In this document: positions 19,854 to 29,713 of the stretch, in pieces
How positions within the stretch are numbered: the first letter of the stretch is position 1
How the letters are laid out: every line of letters starts with the position of its first letter
Source of the DNA: Kordiimonadaceae bacterium UBA4441
Lineage (GTDB): Bacteria > Pseudomonadota > Alphaproteobacteria > Sphingomonadales > Emcibacteraceae
Reading direction: 5' to 3'
NCBI GenBank assembly: GCA_002390425.1
Contig: DGPL01000020.1
Location: 119,265-183,264 of the forward strand
DNA: 64,000 bases
Made by a program: the position numbers and the translations under genes
Notes under the pieces: model-generated
Database searches by the model: none
What the model was told of the DNA's origin: nothing
What the model saw: only the letters and a program-made list of their open reading frames with translations

Positions 19854-19888
19854 AACCCGTCCGGATTTCCGGCCGGGTTTTTCTTTTA
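19854..19888 (+). terminator. Intrinsic terminator of rpsA
   Basis: AACCCG-T-CCGG (19854-19864) pairs with CCGG-C-CGGGTT (19869-19879) around ATTT, with one internal mismatch, and is followed by TTTCTTTT. It lies 33 bp after the rpsA stop. This is a clear rho-independent terminator. Confidence 0.88.
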
Positions 19889-20096
19889 AGGCATATATGA
19901 TTCTTTTTTTATACACCTTCAAAATATGCAGAAACCTTATGCAAATGCCTCAAAATGGTACTAATTTACCCAAATTAACTTTAATTATCTAAAAAAACGT
20001 GCTTGAAAAGGCACTTAGCCTTGACGGCTTTCCAAGTCTCTGGCAACTTAACGTTTCTAACAAATAAGCAATATTAACAAAATAAGGGGCTTAACG

Positions 20097-20378
20097 ATGA
20101 TAAAGTCGGAGCTAATAGCTAAGTTGGTTGACGCCAATCCCCACCTTTATCAACGAGATGTTGAACGTATCGTCAATACTATTTTTGAAGAAATTACGAA
20201 TACACTTGCTGAAGGTAACAGAGTGGAACTTCGTGGTTTTGGTGCTTTTTCTGTGAAACACCGCCCTTCTCGTACGGGTCGAAATCCACGTACAGGACAG
20301 GCAGTTGAGGTTCTTGCGAAAAGCGTACCTTATTTCAAAACCGGTAAAGACCTAAGGGAAAAACTAAACGATAAATAA
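20097..20378 (+). CDS. ihfB: Integration host factor beta subunit
   Basis: DNA-bending protein of the HU/IHF family, 93 residues. The beta-arm sequence [22 protein letters not shown] with the intercalating Pro, and [13 protein letters not shown] at the end, match IHF beta rather than HU. It follows rpsA, as in many proteobacteria, but has its own 100-bp upstream region after the rpsA terminator. It presumably pairs with an IhfA encoded outside this window. Confidence 0.93.
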   Translation: MIKSELIAKLVDANPHLYQRDVERIVNTIFEEITNTLAEGNRVELRGFGAFSVKHRPSRTGRNPRTGQAVEVLAKSVPYFKTGKDLREKLNDK

Positions 20379-20426
20379 ATTGTACGTTTCCCGTCAGCAT
20401 AATTTATTTCGATAGAGGCTCTAAAT

Positions 20427-20750
20427 ATGCGCTTTTTATTTTATGCTGCATTTTCCATATTCACACTTTTTTGCATCATCGTTGCTGTTTCTAACGGTGA
20501 GCTTGTAAATTTTAGCTTAAACCCATTACCATTTGATTTTACAATACCCGCATTTATGCTGGTTTTTCTTGGCATCTTTATTGGCCTTAGTGGAGGATGG
20601 CTTGTCTCGATTTTCACTGGTATAAAACATGCTAGACGCCACCGCATGGCAGACAAAAAAATTAAAGAGCTTGAAAGTGAATTAAAAAAACATAATTCCA
20701 GCAATATTAAATTGTCAAACGACGAAAACCATGGCAAAAGCTCATCATAA
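20427..20750 (+). CDS. LapA-domain (DUF1049) membrane protein
   Basis: A 107-residue protein with two hydrophobic segments at about 3-23 and 41-64, followed by a charged, probably coiled C-terminal tail rich in Lys and Glu. This is the layout of the LapA/DUF1049 family, which in E. coli is linked to control of lipopolysaccharide assembly. It sits between ihfB and pyrF, a common position for this gene. The family call is good; the function in this organism is inferred. Confidence 0.82.
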   Translation: MRFLFYAAFSIFTLFCIIVAVSNGELVNFSLNPLPFDFTIPAFMLVFLGIFIGLSGGWLVSIFTGIKHARRHRMADKKIKELESELKKHNSSNIKLSNDENHGKSSS

Positions 20751-20766
20751 TATTTAAAACGGACGG

Positions 20767-21492
20767 ATGATGAGTAATTTAAAACCTTCTGAGCGTATCT
20801 TATGTGCATTAGATACTACTAATGTTGAAGAAGCAGCCATTTTAGCGGGCGAGCTATCTCCGCATGTTGGTGGCATCAAACTTGGGCTTGAGTTTTTTGG
20901 CGCAAATGGCCCACAGGGTTTCTTAGAAGTTGCTAAAGCAAATAGAAATATCTTTCTCGATTTAAAACTACACGATATTCCCAATACCGTTGCAAAGACA
21001 ATTCATGCATTGATGCCGTTAGGTCCCAAAATAATGACCATACACACGGCAGGCGGTTCTGCTATGATGAAGGCGGCATCGGAAGCTGCAACTTTAGCTG
21101 CAAAAAATGAAGGATGCGAACGCCCAATAATAGTTGGTGTCACCATTCTAACCAGTTTAGATAACGAAGATATCGAAGCCATTGGATTTCAAAACAAGGT
21201 ATCCATGCAAGTTGTTAAACTCGCAAGGCTAGCTAAAGAGAGTGGTCTTGATGGTGTCGTTTGCTCCCCACATGAAATAAAATTAATCAAAGAATCATGC
21301 GGCGCGGATTTCAAGCTTGTTGTCCCCGGTATTCGTCCGGCAGGAAGTGATACCGGTGATCAAAAGCGTGTAATGACGCCAGAAGAAGCTGTTAGCCTAG
21401 GTGCCGACTATCTCGTTATTGGGCGCCCAATTACAAAGAGCGACAATCCGGCTCAATCTGCGCAACTTATCGCAAATGAAATAAACGGATAA
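20767..21492 (+). CDS. pyrF: Orotidine 5'-phosphate decarboxylase
   Basis: Final step of UMP synthesis. It has 241 residues, with the catalytic DLKLHDIPNTV (Asp-Lys-Asp array) near 59-69, LDGVVCSPHEI, and the phosphate-binding VVPGIRPAG and VIGRPI motifs. Two adjacent ATGs (20767 and 20770) follow GGACGG; the second has better spacing, so the true start could be one codon later. It begins 16 bp after the lapA-domain gene and is followed two bases later by trpF. Confidence 0.96.
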   Translation: MMSNLKPSERILCALDTTNVEEAAILAGELSPHVGGIKLGLEFFGANGPQGFLEVAKANRNIFLDLKLHDIPNTVAKTIHALMPLGPKIMTIHTAGGSAMMKAASEAATLAAKNEGCERPIIVGVTILTSLDNEDIEAIGFQNKVSMQVVKLARLAKESGLDGVVCSPHEIKLIKESCGADFKLVVPGIRPAGSDTGDQKRVMTPEEAVSLGADYLVIGRPITKSDNPAQSAQLIANEING

Positions 21493-21494
21493 TC

Positions 21495-22145
21495 ATGACT
21501 ATTAGCGCTAAAACATGTGGATTATCAACACTTGACACTTTAAATGCTGCACTTGATGCAAAAGCTGAATATGTCGGGTTTGTCTTTTATCCTCCTTCAC
21601 CTAGAAATATAGACTTTGAGCAAGCCAAGAAACTTTCTGATGCAGTTGGAAGTCGTGCGAAAAAAGTCGGCGTTTTTGTTAATCCAGATGATGAATTTCT
21701 TACAAAAGCCATAAAAGCAGCAAAACTAGATTATGTTCAATTACACGGAAACGAACCCGTTGAGCGTGTTCAGTACGTCCAAAAACGATTTAACATCAAG
21801 GTTATAAAAGCAATTTCGATTGCATCAGTAAGTGATATTTCAAGGGCACGTGAATACGAAAGATATGCTGATATTCTTCTATTTGATGCTAAACCACCAG
21901 TAGATTTAGAAAATGCATTACCTGGCGGAAATGGTTTAGAATTTGATTGGAAACTGATTTCTGGAAAAAAATGGAATATTCCATGGATGTTATCGGGTGG
22001 ATTAGACGCGACAAATGTAAAAGAAGCTATTAAAATTAGTGGTGCAAAGATTATTGATGTTTCAAGTGGTCTAGAAGAAGAGCCAGGACGTAAAAATAAT
22101 GAAAAGATTAAAGCCTTTATGGACGCAGTACAGGATATAGATTAA
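21495..22145 (+). CDS. trpF: Phosphoribosylanthranilate isomerase
   Basis: Third step of tryptophan synthesis, a TIM-barrel enzyme of 216 residues. The catalytic Cys8 is in AKTCGL and the general acid Asp in LLFDAKPP; phosphate-binding glycines are in LSGGLDATN and [14 protein letters not shown]. Its stop overlaps the trpB ATG by one base. The trpF-trpB-trpA-accD-folC order is conserved in many Alphaproteobacteria. Confidence 0.95.
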   Translation: MTISAKTCGLSTLDTLNAALDAKAEYVGFVFYPPSPRNIDFEQAKKLSDAVGSRAKKVGVFVNPDDEFLTKAIKAAKLDYVQLHGNEPVERVQYVQKRFNIKVIKAISIASVSDISRAREYERYADILLFDAKPPVDLENALPGGNGLEFDWKLISGKKWNIPWMLSGGLDATNVKEAIKISGAKIIDVSSGLEEEPGRKNNEKIKAFMDAVQDID

Positions 22146-23359
22146 TGGCAAGCAATAAGATAAATAGCTTTAGAAACGGCCCCGATGAAGACGGTCATTT
22201 CGGTATTTTTGGTGGACGCTATGTGGCAGAGACGCTTATGCCACTCATTCACGATGTTGAAAAAACGTATAACGAAGCCAAAAATGATCCAGCTTTCAAA
22301 CAAGAATTCCATGAGCTCTTAAAAGAATATGTTGGTCGACCAAATCCGCTTTATCACGCTAAAAGAATGACGGAACACTTAGGCGGCGCAAAAATATATT
22401 TTAAAAGAGAAGAACTAAATCATACAGGTGCTCATAAAATCAATAATTGCGTTGGTCAAATATTGTTAGCGCGTCGCATGGGTAAAACCAGAATCATCGC
22501 GGAAACAGGCGCTGGGCAACATGGAGTTGCTACGGCCACTGTTTGCGCGTTGTTTGGCATGCCTTGCGTCGTATATATGGGCGCAAAAGATATTGAAAGA
22601 CAAAAACCGAATGTGTTTCGTATGAAACTTCTTGGTGCTGAAGTTATACCTGTTACCTCAGGCTCAGAAAGCCTTAAAGATAGTATGAATGAAGCATTAA
22701 GGGACTGGGTTTCCAACGTTGAAGATACTTTTTATATTATTGGCACGGCCGCTGGTCCCCACCCTTACCCAGAACTCGTCCGTGATTTCCAATGTGTGAT
22801 TGGAGATGAAGCAAGAGAACAAATATTAGAAAAGGAAGGGCGACTTCCTGATAGCCTTGTGGCCTGTGTAGGGGGTGGCTCTAACGCAATCGGTCTTTTT
22901 CATCCATTCCTAGATGACGACGTTAATATCGTCGCTGTAGAGGCTGCTGGGTTTGGCGTTAACACAGATAAACATGCGGCCTCACTTTCCGGTGGCGCAC
23001 CAGGCGTTCTGCATGGAAATCGCACATTTTTACTTATGGATGATGACGGGCAAATATTTGAAGCACACTCAATTTCAGCAGGATTAGATTACCCAGGCAT
23101 CGGACCAGAACATAGCCACCTTCATGACATAGGGCGCGTAAAATATGTGCCTATAGATGATAAAGAAGCCTTAGAAGCATTTCAGTTATGCACGAAATTG
23201 GAAGGTATCATCCCAGCACTAGAGAGTGCTCATGCAATTGCACATGTCATGAAAATGGCCCCTACTCTTCCTGAAGACCATATAATAGTGATGGGGTTAA
23301 GTGGTCGTGGGGATAAAGATATCTTCACCGTTGCGGATGCGTTAGGGGAGGAAATTTAA
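22145..23359 (+). CDS. trpB: Tryptophan synthase beta chain
   Basis: PLP enzyme joining indole and serine. It has 404 residues; the PLP lysine is Lys98 in HTGAHKINN, and the phosphate-binding GGGSNAIG lies near residue 240. The wording is that of the standard TrpB1 type, consistent with a partner TrpA directly downstream. Start and stop each overlap the neighbouring gene by one base, suggesting coupled synthesis of the alpha-beta complex. Confidence 0.97.
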   Translation: MASNKINSFRNGPDEDGHFGIFGGRYVAETLMPLIHDVEKTYNEAKNDPAFKQEFHELLKEYVGRPNPLYHAKRMTEHLGGAKIYFKREELNHTGAHKINNCVGQILLARRMGKTRIIAETGAGQHGVATATVCALFGMPCVVYMGAKDIERQKPNVFRMKLLGAEVIPVTSGSESLKDSMNEALRDWVSNVEDTFYIIGTAAGPHPYPELVRDFQCVIGDEAREQILEKEGRLPDSLVACVGGGSNAIGLFHPFLDDDVNIVAVEAAGFGVNTDKHAASLSGGAPGVLHGNRTFLLMDDDGQIFEAHSISAGLDYPGIGPEHSHLHDIGRVKYVPIDDKEALEAFQLCTKLEGIIPALESAHAIAHVMKMAPTLPEDHIIVMGLSGRGDKDIFTVADALGEEI

Positions 23360-24195
23360 TGGCCCTTGACCGCATTGAGAAAAGATTTGAAAAACTAAAA
23401 ACTGAAAAGCGAGCCGGACTTGTAACATTTGTGACGGCGGGCGACCCCGATCTTGGAACGTCCCTTGAAATCTTAAAAGGACTTCCGGGTGCAGGCGCTG
23501 ATATCATTGAACTTGGTATGCCCTTTTCTGACCCTATGGCCGATGGCCCTGCCATTCAAGAAGCAAGTATTCGCGCTTTAAAAGGCAAAATGACACTAGC
23601 CAAGACATTGGAAATGGTGCGCCTTTTTCGACAAGATGACCAAGTCACACCGATAATCTTAATGGGGTATTATAATCCCATCTATGTTTATGGCGTTGAT
23701 AAATTTCTTTATGATGCCCTTTCTGCAGGTATTGACGGCCTAATTATTGTTGATTTGCCGCCAGAAGAAGACACTGAGCTCGCAATCCCTGCCAAAAAAG
23801 TAAATATGGGTATGATCCATCTCGCGACCCCTACCACAAATGAAAAGCGATTAAACATAATTCTTAGAAACGGTTCAGGCTTTCTTTATTATGTTACAAT
23901 TGCTGGCATTACCGGTACGGCTAAGCCGGACCTAACACCTGTAAAAAATGCGCTTGATAAATTTAGAGCGGTTTCGGACATTCCTATGGCCGTAGGTTTC
24001 GGCATTAAAACACCCAAAAATGTTGCGAGATTTGCAGAATTCTCAGATGCTGTTGTTGTCGGTTCCGCAATTGTTGATATAATCAAAAACAATATTGATG
24101 AACAAAATGTTGCAAATTCTGAACTAATAGGTAGAGTTCTATCCTTTGTTGATGAACTCTCAGATGGCGTAAAAAGCGCAAAAAGAGAAGATTGA
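23359..24195 (+). CDS. trpA: Tryptophan synthase alpha chain
   Basis: Cleaves indole-3-glycerol phosphate and passes indole to TrpB. It has 278 residues, with the catalytic Glu in DIIELGMPFSDPMADGP near 48-64 and Asp in VDLPPEED. It overlaps trpB by one base; accD begins 9 bp later. No trpC, trpD or trpE is present nearby, so the pathway is split across the chromosome. Confidence 0.96.
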   Translation: MALDRIEKRFEKLKTEKRAGLVTFVTAGDPDLGTSLEILKGLPGAGADIIELGMPFSDPMADGPAIQEASIRALKGKMTLAKTLEMVRLFRQDDQVTPIILMGYYNPIYVYGVDKFLYDALSAGIDGLIIVDLPPEEDTELAIPAKKVNMGMIHLATPTTNEKRLNIILRNGSGFLYYVTIAGITGTAKPDLTPVKNALDKFRAVSDIPMAVGFGIKTPKNVARFAEFSDAVVVGSAIVDIIKNNIDEQNVANSELIGRVLSFVDELSDGVKSAKRED

Positions 24196-24204
24196 GGTTA
24201 AGAT

Positions 24205-25062
24205 ATGAACTGGTTAACCAACATTGTACGTCCGAAAATACAAAGTTTTATCGGTCAGAAATCAGAAACCCCTGATAATCTTTGGCATAAATGTAAAGGT
24301 TGCGGGCAACTGCTTTATGTGAATGATATTAAGAAAAATCTAAGCATCTGTCCGAATTGCGATCATCATGAAAGAATTGGCCCAACGGAGAGATTTGATA
24401 ACCTTTTTGATAATGCGGCTTATAAACTGGTTGAATTACCAAAAGCAAATGAAGACCCACTTAAATTTAAAGATCAAAAAAAGTACACTGAGCGCTTAAA
24501 GGCTGCGAGAAGTAAAAGTGAATATGAAGATGCAATCGCCGTTGCTTATGGGAAAATGGGCAATGTAAATACGGTTGTAGCTGTGCAAAACTTCTTATTT
24601 ATGGGCGGCTCCATGGGAATTGGTGTCGGCAATGGTATAATCGCCGCTGCGGCACAAGCTATCGAAAAGAAAGCACCACTTATTTTATTCACGGCCGCTG
24701 GCGGTGCACGTATGCAAGAAGGTATTTTATCTCTTATGCAAATGCCTAGATGTACAGTTGCCGTCCAACGTTTAAAAGATGCAGGACTACCTTATATTGT
24801 TGTACTTACTGACCCAACAACCGGTGGCGTTACTGCGTCATATGCCATGTTAGGTGACATACAAATTGCTGAACCCAATGCACTCATTTGCTTTGCGGGC
24901 CCACGAGTAATCAAAGACACCATTCGTGAAGAGCTTCCTGAAGGCTTCCAACGTAGTGAATATTTACTAGAGCACGGTATGATTGATATGATTGTCCACC
25001 GTGCAGAAATGAAATCAAAGCTTACTCAATTGGTAAGCTTACTCATGAATAAAGCCGCTTAA
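24205..25062 (+). CDS. accD: Acetyl-CoA carboxylase carboxyltransferase beta subunit
   Basis: Beta half of the carboxyltransferase that makes malonyl-CoA for fatty acid synthesis. It has 285 residues, with the N-terminal zinc finger Cys30, Cys33, Cys49 and Cys52, and the crotonase-fold core GGSMGIGVGNG and FTAAGGARMQEG. GAGGT lies before the ATG. It sits between trpA and folC in the conserved alphaproteobacterial order. The accA, accB and accC partners are not in the window. Confidence 0.96.
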   Translation: MNWLTNIVRPKIQSFIGQKSETPDNLWHKCKGCGQLLYVNDIKKNLSICPNCDHHERIGPTERFDNLFDNAAYKLVELPKANEDPLKFKDQKKYTERLKAARSKSEYEDAIAVAYGKMGNVNTVVAVQNFLFMGGSMGIGVGNGIIAAAAQAIEKKAPLILFTAAGGARMQEGILSLMQMPRCTVAVQRLKDAGLPYIVVLTDPTTGGVTASYAMLGDIQIAEPNALICFAGPRVIKDTIREELPEGFQRSEYLLEHGMIDMIVHRAEMKSKLTQLVSLLMNKAA

Positions 25063-25071
25063 GTATATATC

Positions 25072-26340
25072 ATGCGGACAACTGACCGTATTCTTGAAAG
25101 ACTACTATCCTTACACCCAAAGGTAATCGATTTATCTTTGGACAGGATGTATGACATCTTGGAAAAAATCGGCAATCCCCACCATCACCTGCCCCCTGTG
25201 ATACACGTTGCGGGTACAAATGGTAAAGGATCAACGATATCTTATATTCGTTCTATACTTGAAAAAGCAAAACTGTCTATACATGTATATACATCGCCCC
25301 ATTTGGTTCGCTTTAATGAAAGAATAAGGCTTGGTGGTAAATTAATCGATGAAGAGTATTTACAGGAAATTCTTGAATATTGTGAAACAGTCAACAAGGG
25401 TGAGCCTATCACCTATTTTGAAATTACCACTGCCGCCGCATTTAAAGCTTTTGCAGACAATCCAGCGGATGTTCTGATTTTAGAAGTCGGGTTAGGCGGT
25501 CGCTTAGATGCAACAAACGTAATAGATAAACCACTTTGCAGTGTTATTACACCCGTATCACTTGACCATGAACAATTTCTCGGATCTGAGATAAAGCATA
25601 TAGCTAATGAAAAAGCACATATTGCCAAAGAAAATTGCCCCGTCATTGTTGGGCAGCAGATCAAGGAAGCTCGACAAAAAATTGAACAAATCATAGATCA
25701 AAAGAATGCCCTCCTCGTGAATGACTGGACGTATGAACAAAATAATGACGGGTTAACTTATAATGATCAATTCGGAACTTTAAAATTACCGAAACCAAAC
25801 TTAAATGGCCTTCATCAAATTTCGAACGCCGCGCTTGCTGTTGCAACACTTCGACACCAAACAAAATTCAAAATCACTGAAAATCAATATTCTAAGGGAA
25901 TTACTTCTGCTAATTGGCCGGCTCGAATGCAGAATATTTCTAAAAGTCGATTTGGTAAAATTTTGCCCGCGGGAAGTGAGCTATGGATCGATGGCGGGCA
26001 TAACCCTGCCGCAGGGAAAGTCATTGCAGATACATTTAAAAACGAAGAATTAATTCTGATTTGTGGCATGATGTCAAATAAGGATAGCGCAGGATATTTA
26101 GAACCCCTATCACCAATGACGAAAAAACTCTTTGGTGTTCATGTGGAAGGGGAAGCAAGCCATGCTGCGACTGAAATCGTCAAATTTGCCTGGTCGCAAA
26201 ACATTGCGGCTGAAACGGCCAATAATGTTGAGGAAGCGTTACAAATAATAACCACTAAAAGCCCTGTAAAAGTGCTTATTTGCGGATCACTGTATCTTGC
26301 AGGACAAGTTCTTAACGATAATGACTTGATCCCCGATTAA
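25072..26340 (+). CDS. folC: Dihydrofolate/folylpolyglutamate synthase
   Basis: Mur-ligase-family enzyme adding glutamate to dihydropteroate and to folates. It has 422 residues, with the ATP-binding VAGTNGKGST near 45-54, the ligase motif LEVGLGGRLDATN, and LWIDGGHNPAAG in the C-terminal domain. It begins 9 bp after accD. It supplies folates used by the glycine cleavage system encoded later in this window. Confidence 0.94.
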   Translation: MRTTDRILERLLSLHPKVIDLSLDRMYDILEKIGNPHHHLPPVIHVAGTNGKGSTISYIRSILEKAKLSIHVYTSPHLVRFNERIRLGGKLIDEEYLQEILEYCETVNKGEPITYFEITTAAAFKAFADNPADVLILEVGLGGRLDATNVIDKPLCSVITPVSLDHEQFLGSEIKHIANEKAHIAKENCPVIVGQQIKEARQKIEQIIDQKNALLVNDWTYEQNNDGLTYNDQFGTLKLPKPNLNGLHQISNAALAVATLRHQTKFKITENQYSKGITSANWPARMQNISKSRFGKILPAGSELWIDGGHNPAAGKVIADTFKNEELILICGMMSNKDSAGYLEPLSPMTKKLFGVHVEGEASHAATEIVKFAWSQNIAAETANNVEEALQIITTKSPVKVLICGSLYLAGQVLNDNDLIPD

Positions 26341-26379
26341 GGCCTGATAAAATAAACTAAAAATTATAGGTATATATTT

Positions 26380-27000
26380 ATGTCTGACGCACGTCTTTAT
26401 CTAATAACACCTTCATCATTTAACCTATATGATTTTGCCATAGAACTGCAAAATGCACTTGAAGGTGGTGATGTAGCCAGTTTACAATTGCGGATGAAAG
26501 AAAGCTATGATGAAGATATCATTAAAGCTGCTCGAAGCTTAATGCCTATTTGCCATGCTAAAGACGTAGCATTTATCATAAATGACAGACCAGACATCGC
26601 ACAAAAAGTAGGTGCTGATGGTGTACATGTCGGACAAGACGATATGAACTATAAGGAAGCAAGAGAGATTCTCGGTCCTGATAAAATTATTGGCGTAACC
26701 TGTAAAGATAGCAAACATCTCGCCATGACAGCAGGTGAACAAGGAGCGGATTATGTTGCATTTGGGGCCTTTTATCCAACACCTACTAAGATTACAACTT
26801 CCGTTGCCCACCCCTCGCTCTTAACATGGTGGCAAGAGCTTTTTGAAATTCCTTGCGTTGCAATAGGTGGCATTACCGTTGATAATGCAACAGAATTAGC
26901 AAATGCTGGTGCCGATTTTCTAGCCATTTGTGGAGGCGTATGGGATTATAAGGATGGTCCGAAGCAAGCAGTACATGATTTAAACCAGGCCATAAAATAG
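26380..27000 (+). CDS. thiE: Thiamine-phosphate synthase
   Basis: Couples the pyrimidine and thiazole halves of thiamine. It has 206 residues with a TIM-barrel fold: FIINDRPDIAQKVGADGVHVGQDD carries the substrate-binding Asn-Asp-Arg and HVGQDD motif, and GAFYPTPTK corresponds to the usual GPvFpTxTK pyrophosphate loop. The 39-bp gap after folC contains no TPP riboswitch, so expression probably follows the upstream operon. Confidence 0.9.
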   Translation: MSDARLYLITPSSFNLYDFAIELQNALEGGDVASLQLRMKESYDEDIIKAARSLMPICHAKDVAFIINDRPDIAQKVGADGVHVGQDDMNYKEAREILGPDKIIGVTCKDSKHLAMTAGEQGADYVAFGAFYPTPTKITTSVAHPSLLTWWQELFEIPCVAIGGITVDNATELANAGADFLAICGGVWDYKDGPKQAVHDLNQAIK

Positions 27001-27004
27001 TATT

Positions 27005-27643
27005 ATGTCAAAACTACCGATTTTATATAGCTTCAGAAGATGTCCTTATGCAATGCGGGCACGATTAGCTCTTTATGCTTCTGGTATAACCTGTGAACTT
27101 CGTGAAGTTGTTTTAAGAGATAAACCGGATGAAATGCTAGAAATATCACCAAAAGCAACCGTACCGGTACTCCACCTTCAGGATGGTAAAGTTATTGATG
27201 AAAGCAGAGACATTATGATTTGGGTGTTAGAACAGAATGATCCCAAAGACTGGTCAAAACATGTTGAGCAGATGAAAGAATTGGTAAAAATCAACGACTT
27301 TGAATTCAAACAGCATCTAGATAAATATAAATACTCAAGTCGAAACCCTGAACTATCTAAAGAACAACACCGCGAAAACGGGGATTTCTTTTTAAATCTA
27401 TTAAATGAAAAACTTAAACAACATAAGTTCTTAGCTGGTAATGATCAGACAATCATTGATTTATCCGTCTTTCCTTTTATCCGACAATTCGCATTCGTTG
27501 ATAAAGACTATTTTGATTCATTACCTTATCCTTACCTTCAGAAATGGTTAGAATGGCACTTGGAATGTGATCTTTTTAAATCAATAATGACCAAGTATCC
27601 TAAATGGATACCAGGACAAGAGACTGTTTTATTTGCCGATTAA
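27005..27643 (+). CDS. Glutathione S-transferase family protein with CPYA motif
   Basis: A 212-residue protein with a GST layout. The N-terminal thioredoxin fold carries a cysteine at the active-site position (RRCPYAMRARLAL), as in omega- and lambda-like GSTs that act as thiol transferases or dehydroascorbate reductases. It also has KATVPVLHL (cis-Pro) and the glutathione-binding ESRDIMIWVL. The helical C-terminal domain includes DQTIIDLSVFPFIRQFA. It starts 4 bp after thiE on the same strand. The substrate is unknown. Confidence 0.85.
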   Translation: MSKLPILYSFRRCPYAMRARLALYASGITCELREVVLRDKPDEMLEISPKATVPVLHLQDGKVIDESRDIMIWVLEQNDPKDWSKHVEQMKELVKINDFEFKQHLDKYKYSSRNPELSKEQHRENGDFFLNLLNEKLKQHKFLAGNDQTIIDLSVFPFIRQFAFVDKDYFDSLPYPYLQKWLEWHLECDLFKSIMTKYPKWIPGQETVLFAD

Positions 27644-27784
27644 TCAATGACGACGATTATTCATGCGCTTTTCAAATTGAAGTATAAGACAAAAATAAAA
27701 TAATATTTGATTTAGATCATTAAAAGTCTGTCGTCTTAGCGATATCATTTAAACATTAATTATTCTTCATTACAGGAGGTAACA

Positions 27785-28198
27785 ATGATCCCAATAAGAC
27801 ATGAAAAAATTGAATTTATAATTTCTATGGCACGCGAATATCGCGAAGGTTCGCCCGCGATGGTCAGTGAGGAATTATCTGAAACTCATTCATCCGATAG
27901 TTATACTGAGCATAACCTTGCTGAAATTGTAGAACATACACATTCTGAAGAACATGCTATGGATAGTGCCTATAATGATTTAAAGGGGGCAATAGAAACT
28001 TTAAATGAGGAAGAAAGACATGCGCTTGTCGCGCTCATGTGGACCGGTCGCGGGACATATAATCCTGATGAATTTGAAAAAGCAATGAATGACGCTAGAT
28101 CCGCAGACAATGATCACACGGCCGAATATCTAATTGATACGCCGCTATTACCAGATTATTTAGAAGATGGATTAATCCAAATGAGTGGCGATGATTAA
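27785..28198 (+). CDS. DUF3775-like protein
   Basis: A 137-residue acidic protein with a very strong ribosome binding site (AGGAGGT, seven bases before the ATG). The C-terminal half, LNEEERHALVALMWTGRGTYNPDEFEKAM and then YLIDTPLLPDYLEDGL, resembles the DUF3775 domain found in many alphaproteobacteria. There is no membrane segment or catalytic motif. It has its own 141-bp upstream region and overlaps the convergent nfeD gene by 4 bp. The function is unknown; the domain name is from memory of the family pattern. Confidence 0.72.
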   Translation: MIPIRHEKIEFIISMAREYREGSPAMVSEELSETHSSDSYTEHNLAEIVEHTHSEEHAMDSAYNDLKGAIETLNEEERHALVALMWTGRGTYNPDEFEKAMNDARSADNDHTAEYLIDTPLLPDYLEDGLIQMSGDD

Positions 28199-28656
28199 GT
28201 TTTTTCCACCATCAATACCACGCCATCAGAACCAATAACTTTTACTTTTGATCCCACATCGGCTTCAAAATCACCTCTGACCAACCAAAGAGTGTCACCA
28301 ATCCGAATTTTACCTTCGCCGTTTTGCATAGCGCGCTCTACGGTATATTTATTACCGATATAGCGTGCCCCGCGGTCATTAAGTTCTTCATCTTCACTAA
28401 CTATTGGATTTCTTCTTAAATAAGTCCGCCCTGAAAAAACACTAACCACTCCAAGCACGGAAAAAATAATAAATTGAATTTCCCATCCCATAGAAGGATC
28501 AATAAGAACAATGCCGCCTACTACTATTGCGGCAAAAGCCAACCACATAAATATTACACCTGGCACAACCATTTCTAAACCGAATAGAACAAGCGTAAGA
28601 ATAAACCAGAACCAATGATTAAAACTAAATTTTCTAACATAATTTAACCCTTTCAC
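28195..28656 (-). CDS. NfeD family membrane protein
   Basis: A 153-residue protein with a GTG start: two or three hydrophobic segments in the first 80 residues (FWFILTLVLFGLEMVVPG, FMWLAFAAIVVGGIVLI, IQFIIFSVLGVVSVFSG), then a soluble C-terminal beta domain of the NfeD OB fold (GKIRIGDTLWLVRGDFEADVGSKVKVIGSDG). It follows the SPFH-domain gene by only 3 bp, the standard pairing of NfeD with stomatin-like proteins, and probably acts with it at the membrane. Confidence 0.88.
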   Translation of the reverse strand: MKGLNYVRKFSFNHWFWFILTLVLFGLEMVVPGVIFMWLAFAAIVVGGIVLIDPSMGWEIQFIIFSVLGVVSVFSGRTYLRRNPIVSEDEELNDRGARYIGNKYTVERAMQNGEGKIRIGDTLWLVRGDFEADVGSKVKVIGSDGVVLMVEKT

Positions 28657-28659
28657 TTA

Positions 28660-29610
28660 TTAAGGAAGATGTTTTCGGTCTTCGCCGTCTTTTGAATTAT
28701 TTAAATTTTTCAACATATCTGTCATTCCACCCAATGCACCAATAACACCGCTTGCTTCAAGAGGCATAAACACCAGCTTCTCATTATTAGACTGTGCAAA
28801 TTTCCCCAGAGTTTCAACATATTTTTGTGCAACAAAATAGTTGATCGCCTGCGGGTCACCGTTCGCAATCGCGGTTGAAACCATGTCCGTTGCTTTTGCT
28901 TCGGCTTCGGCTTCGCGCTCTCGCGCTTCAGCATCTCTATACGCTGCTTCTCTTCGTCCTTCTGCTTCTAAAATAACCGATTGTTTTTCACCTTCGGCTC
29001 TAAGAATTTCAGATTGTCGCTCACCTTCTGCTTCAAGGATATTTGCGCGTTTCAAACGTTCTGCTTTCATCTGCCTTGCCATTGCATCAACAATATCTCT
29101 TGGCGGTTCAATGTCTTTAATTTCGATACGTGTCACCTTAACACCCCATGGCTGCGTTGCATCGTCAACAACATCTAAAAGCTTTGCGTTTATTTGGTCT
29201 CGCAATGATAGTAATTGATCTAAATCCATTGATCCCATAACAGTTCTAAGGTTTGTCATCGTTAAGTTTAGGATAGCCATATAAAGATCATTTACTTCGT
29301 AAGATGCTCTGGCAGCATCAATGACTTGAAAAAAGACAACGCCATTGGCCGTTACCATCGCGTTATCTTTTGTAATAACTTCTTGTGACGGTATATCCAG
29401 GACTTGTTCTTTCATATTCATTTTGGCACCAATTTTATCAAAAAAGGGAATAATAAGGTGAAAGCCTGGAGCGAGCGTTTTTGTATAACGTCCAAAGCGC
29501 TCAACTGTGAAATTAAAGCCTTGAGAAACAGTTTTAACCCCCGCAAAAAATAGATAAATAACCAGTGCTACAAGAGCGATAGCAAAAACATTAATGCTTT
29601 CTATAAACAT
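28660..29610 (-). CDS. qmcA: SPFH/stomatin-like membrane protein (QmcA type)
   Basis: A 316-residue protein with one N-terminal membrane segment (VFAIALVALVIYLFFAGV), an SPFH domain (VERFGRYTKTLAPGFHLIIPFFD at about 36-58), and a long Glu/Ala/Arg coiled coil (RANILEAEGERQSEILRAEGE). This is the prohibitin/stomatin QmcA type, which forms membrane-bound rings and often works with a protease partner. The nfeD gene lies directly downstream. The QmcA name is by similarity; the role in this organism is unproven. Confidence 0.88.
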   Translation of the reverse strand: MFIESINVFAIALVALVIYLFFAGVKTVSQGFNFTVERFGRYTKTLAPGFHLIIPFFDKIGAKMNMKEQVLDIPSQEVITKDNAMVTANGVVFFQVIDAARASYEVNDLYMAILNLTMTNLRTVMGSMDLDQLLSLRDQINAKLLDVVDDATQPWGVKVTRIEIKDIEPPRDIVDAMARQMKAERLKRANILEAEGERQSEILRAEGEKQSVILEAEGRREAAYRDAEAREREAEAEAKATDMVSTAIANGDPQAINYFVAQKYVETLGKFAQSNNEKLVFMPLEASGVIGALGGMTDMLKNLNNSKDGEDRKHLP

Positions 29611-29713
29611 ACTTTTTCCTTTATTTTTAATGTGTTAAATAAATAATTTTTAAAACTACTATCTTATATATAAGAATGAAACTATAAATTGCAATATATC
29701 ACAGTTATACACT

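Noticed and set aside
19579..19992. 137-codon Leu/Lys-rich frame covering the end of rpsA
   Set aside because: It is a +1 frame product of the Lys/Ala repeat tail and runs through the rpsA terminator.
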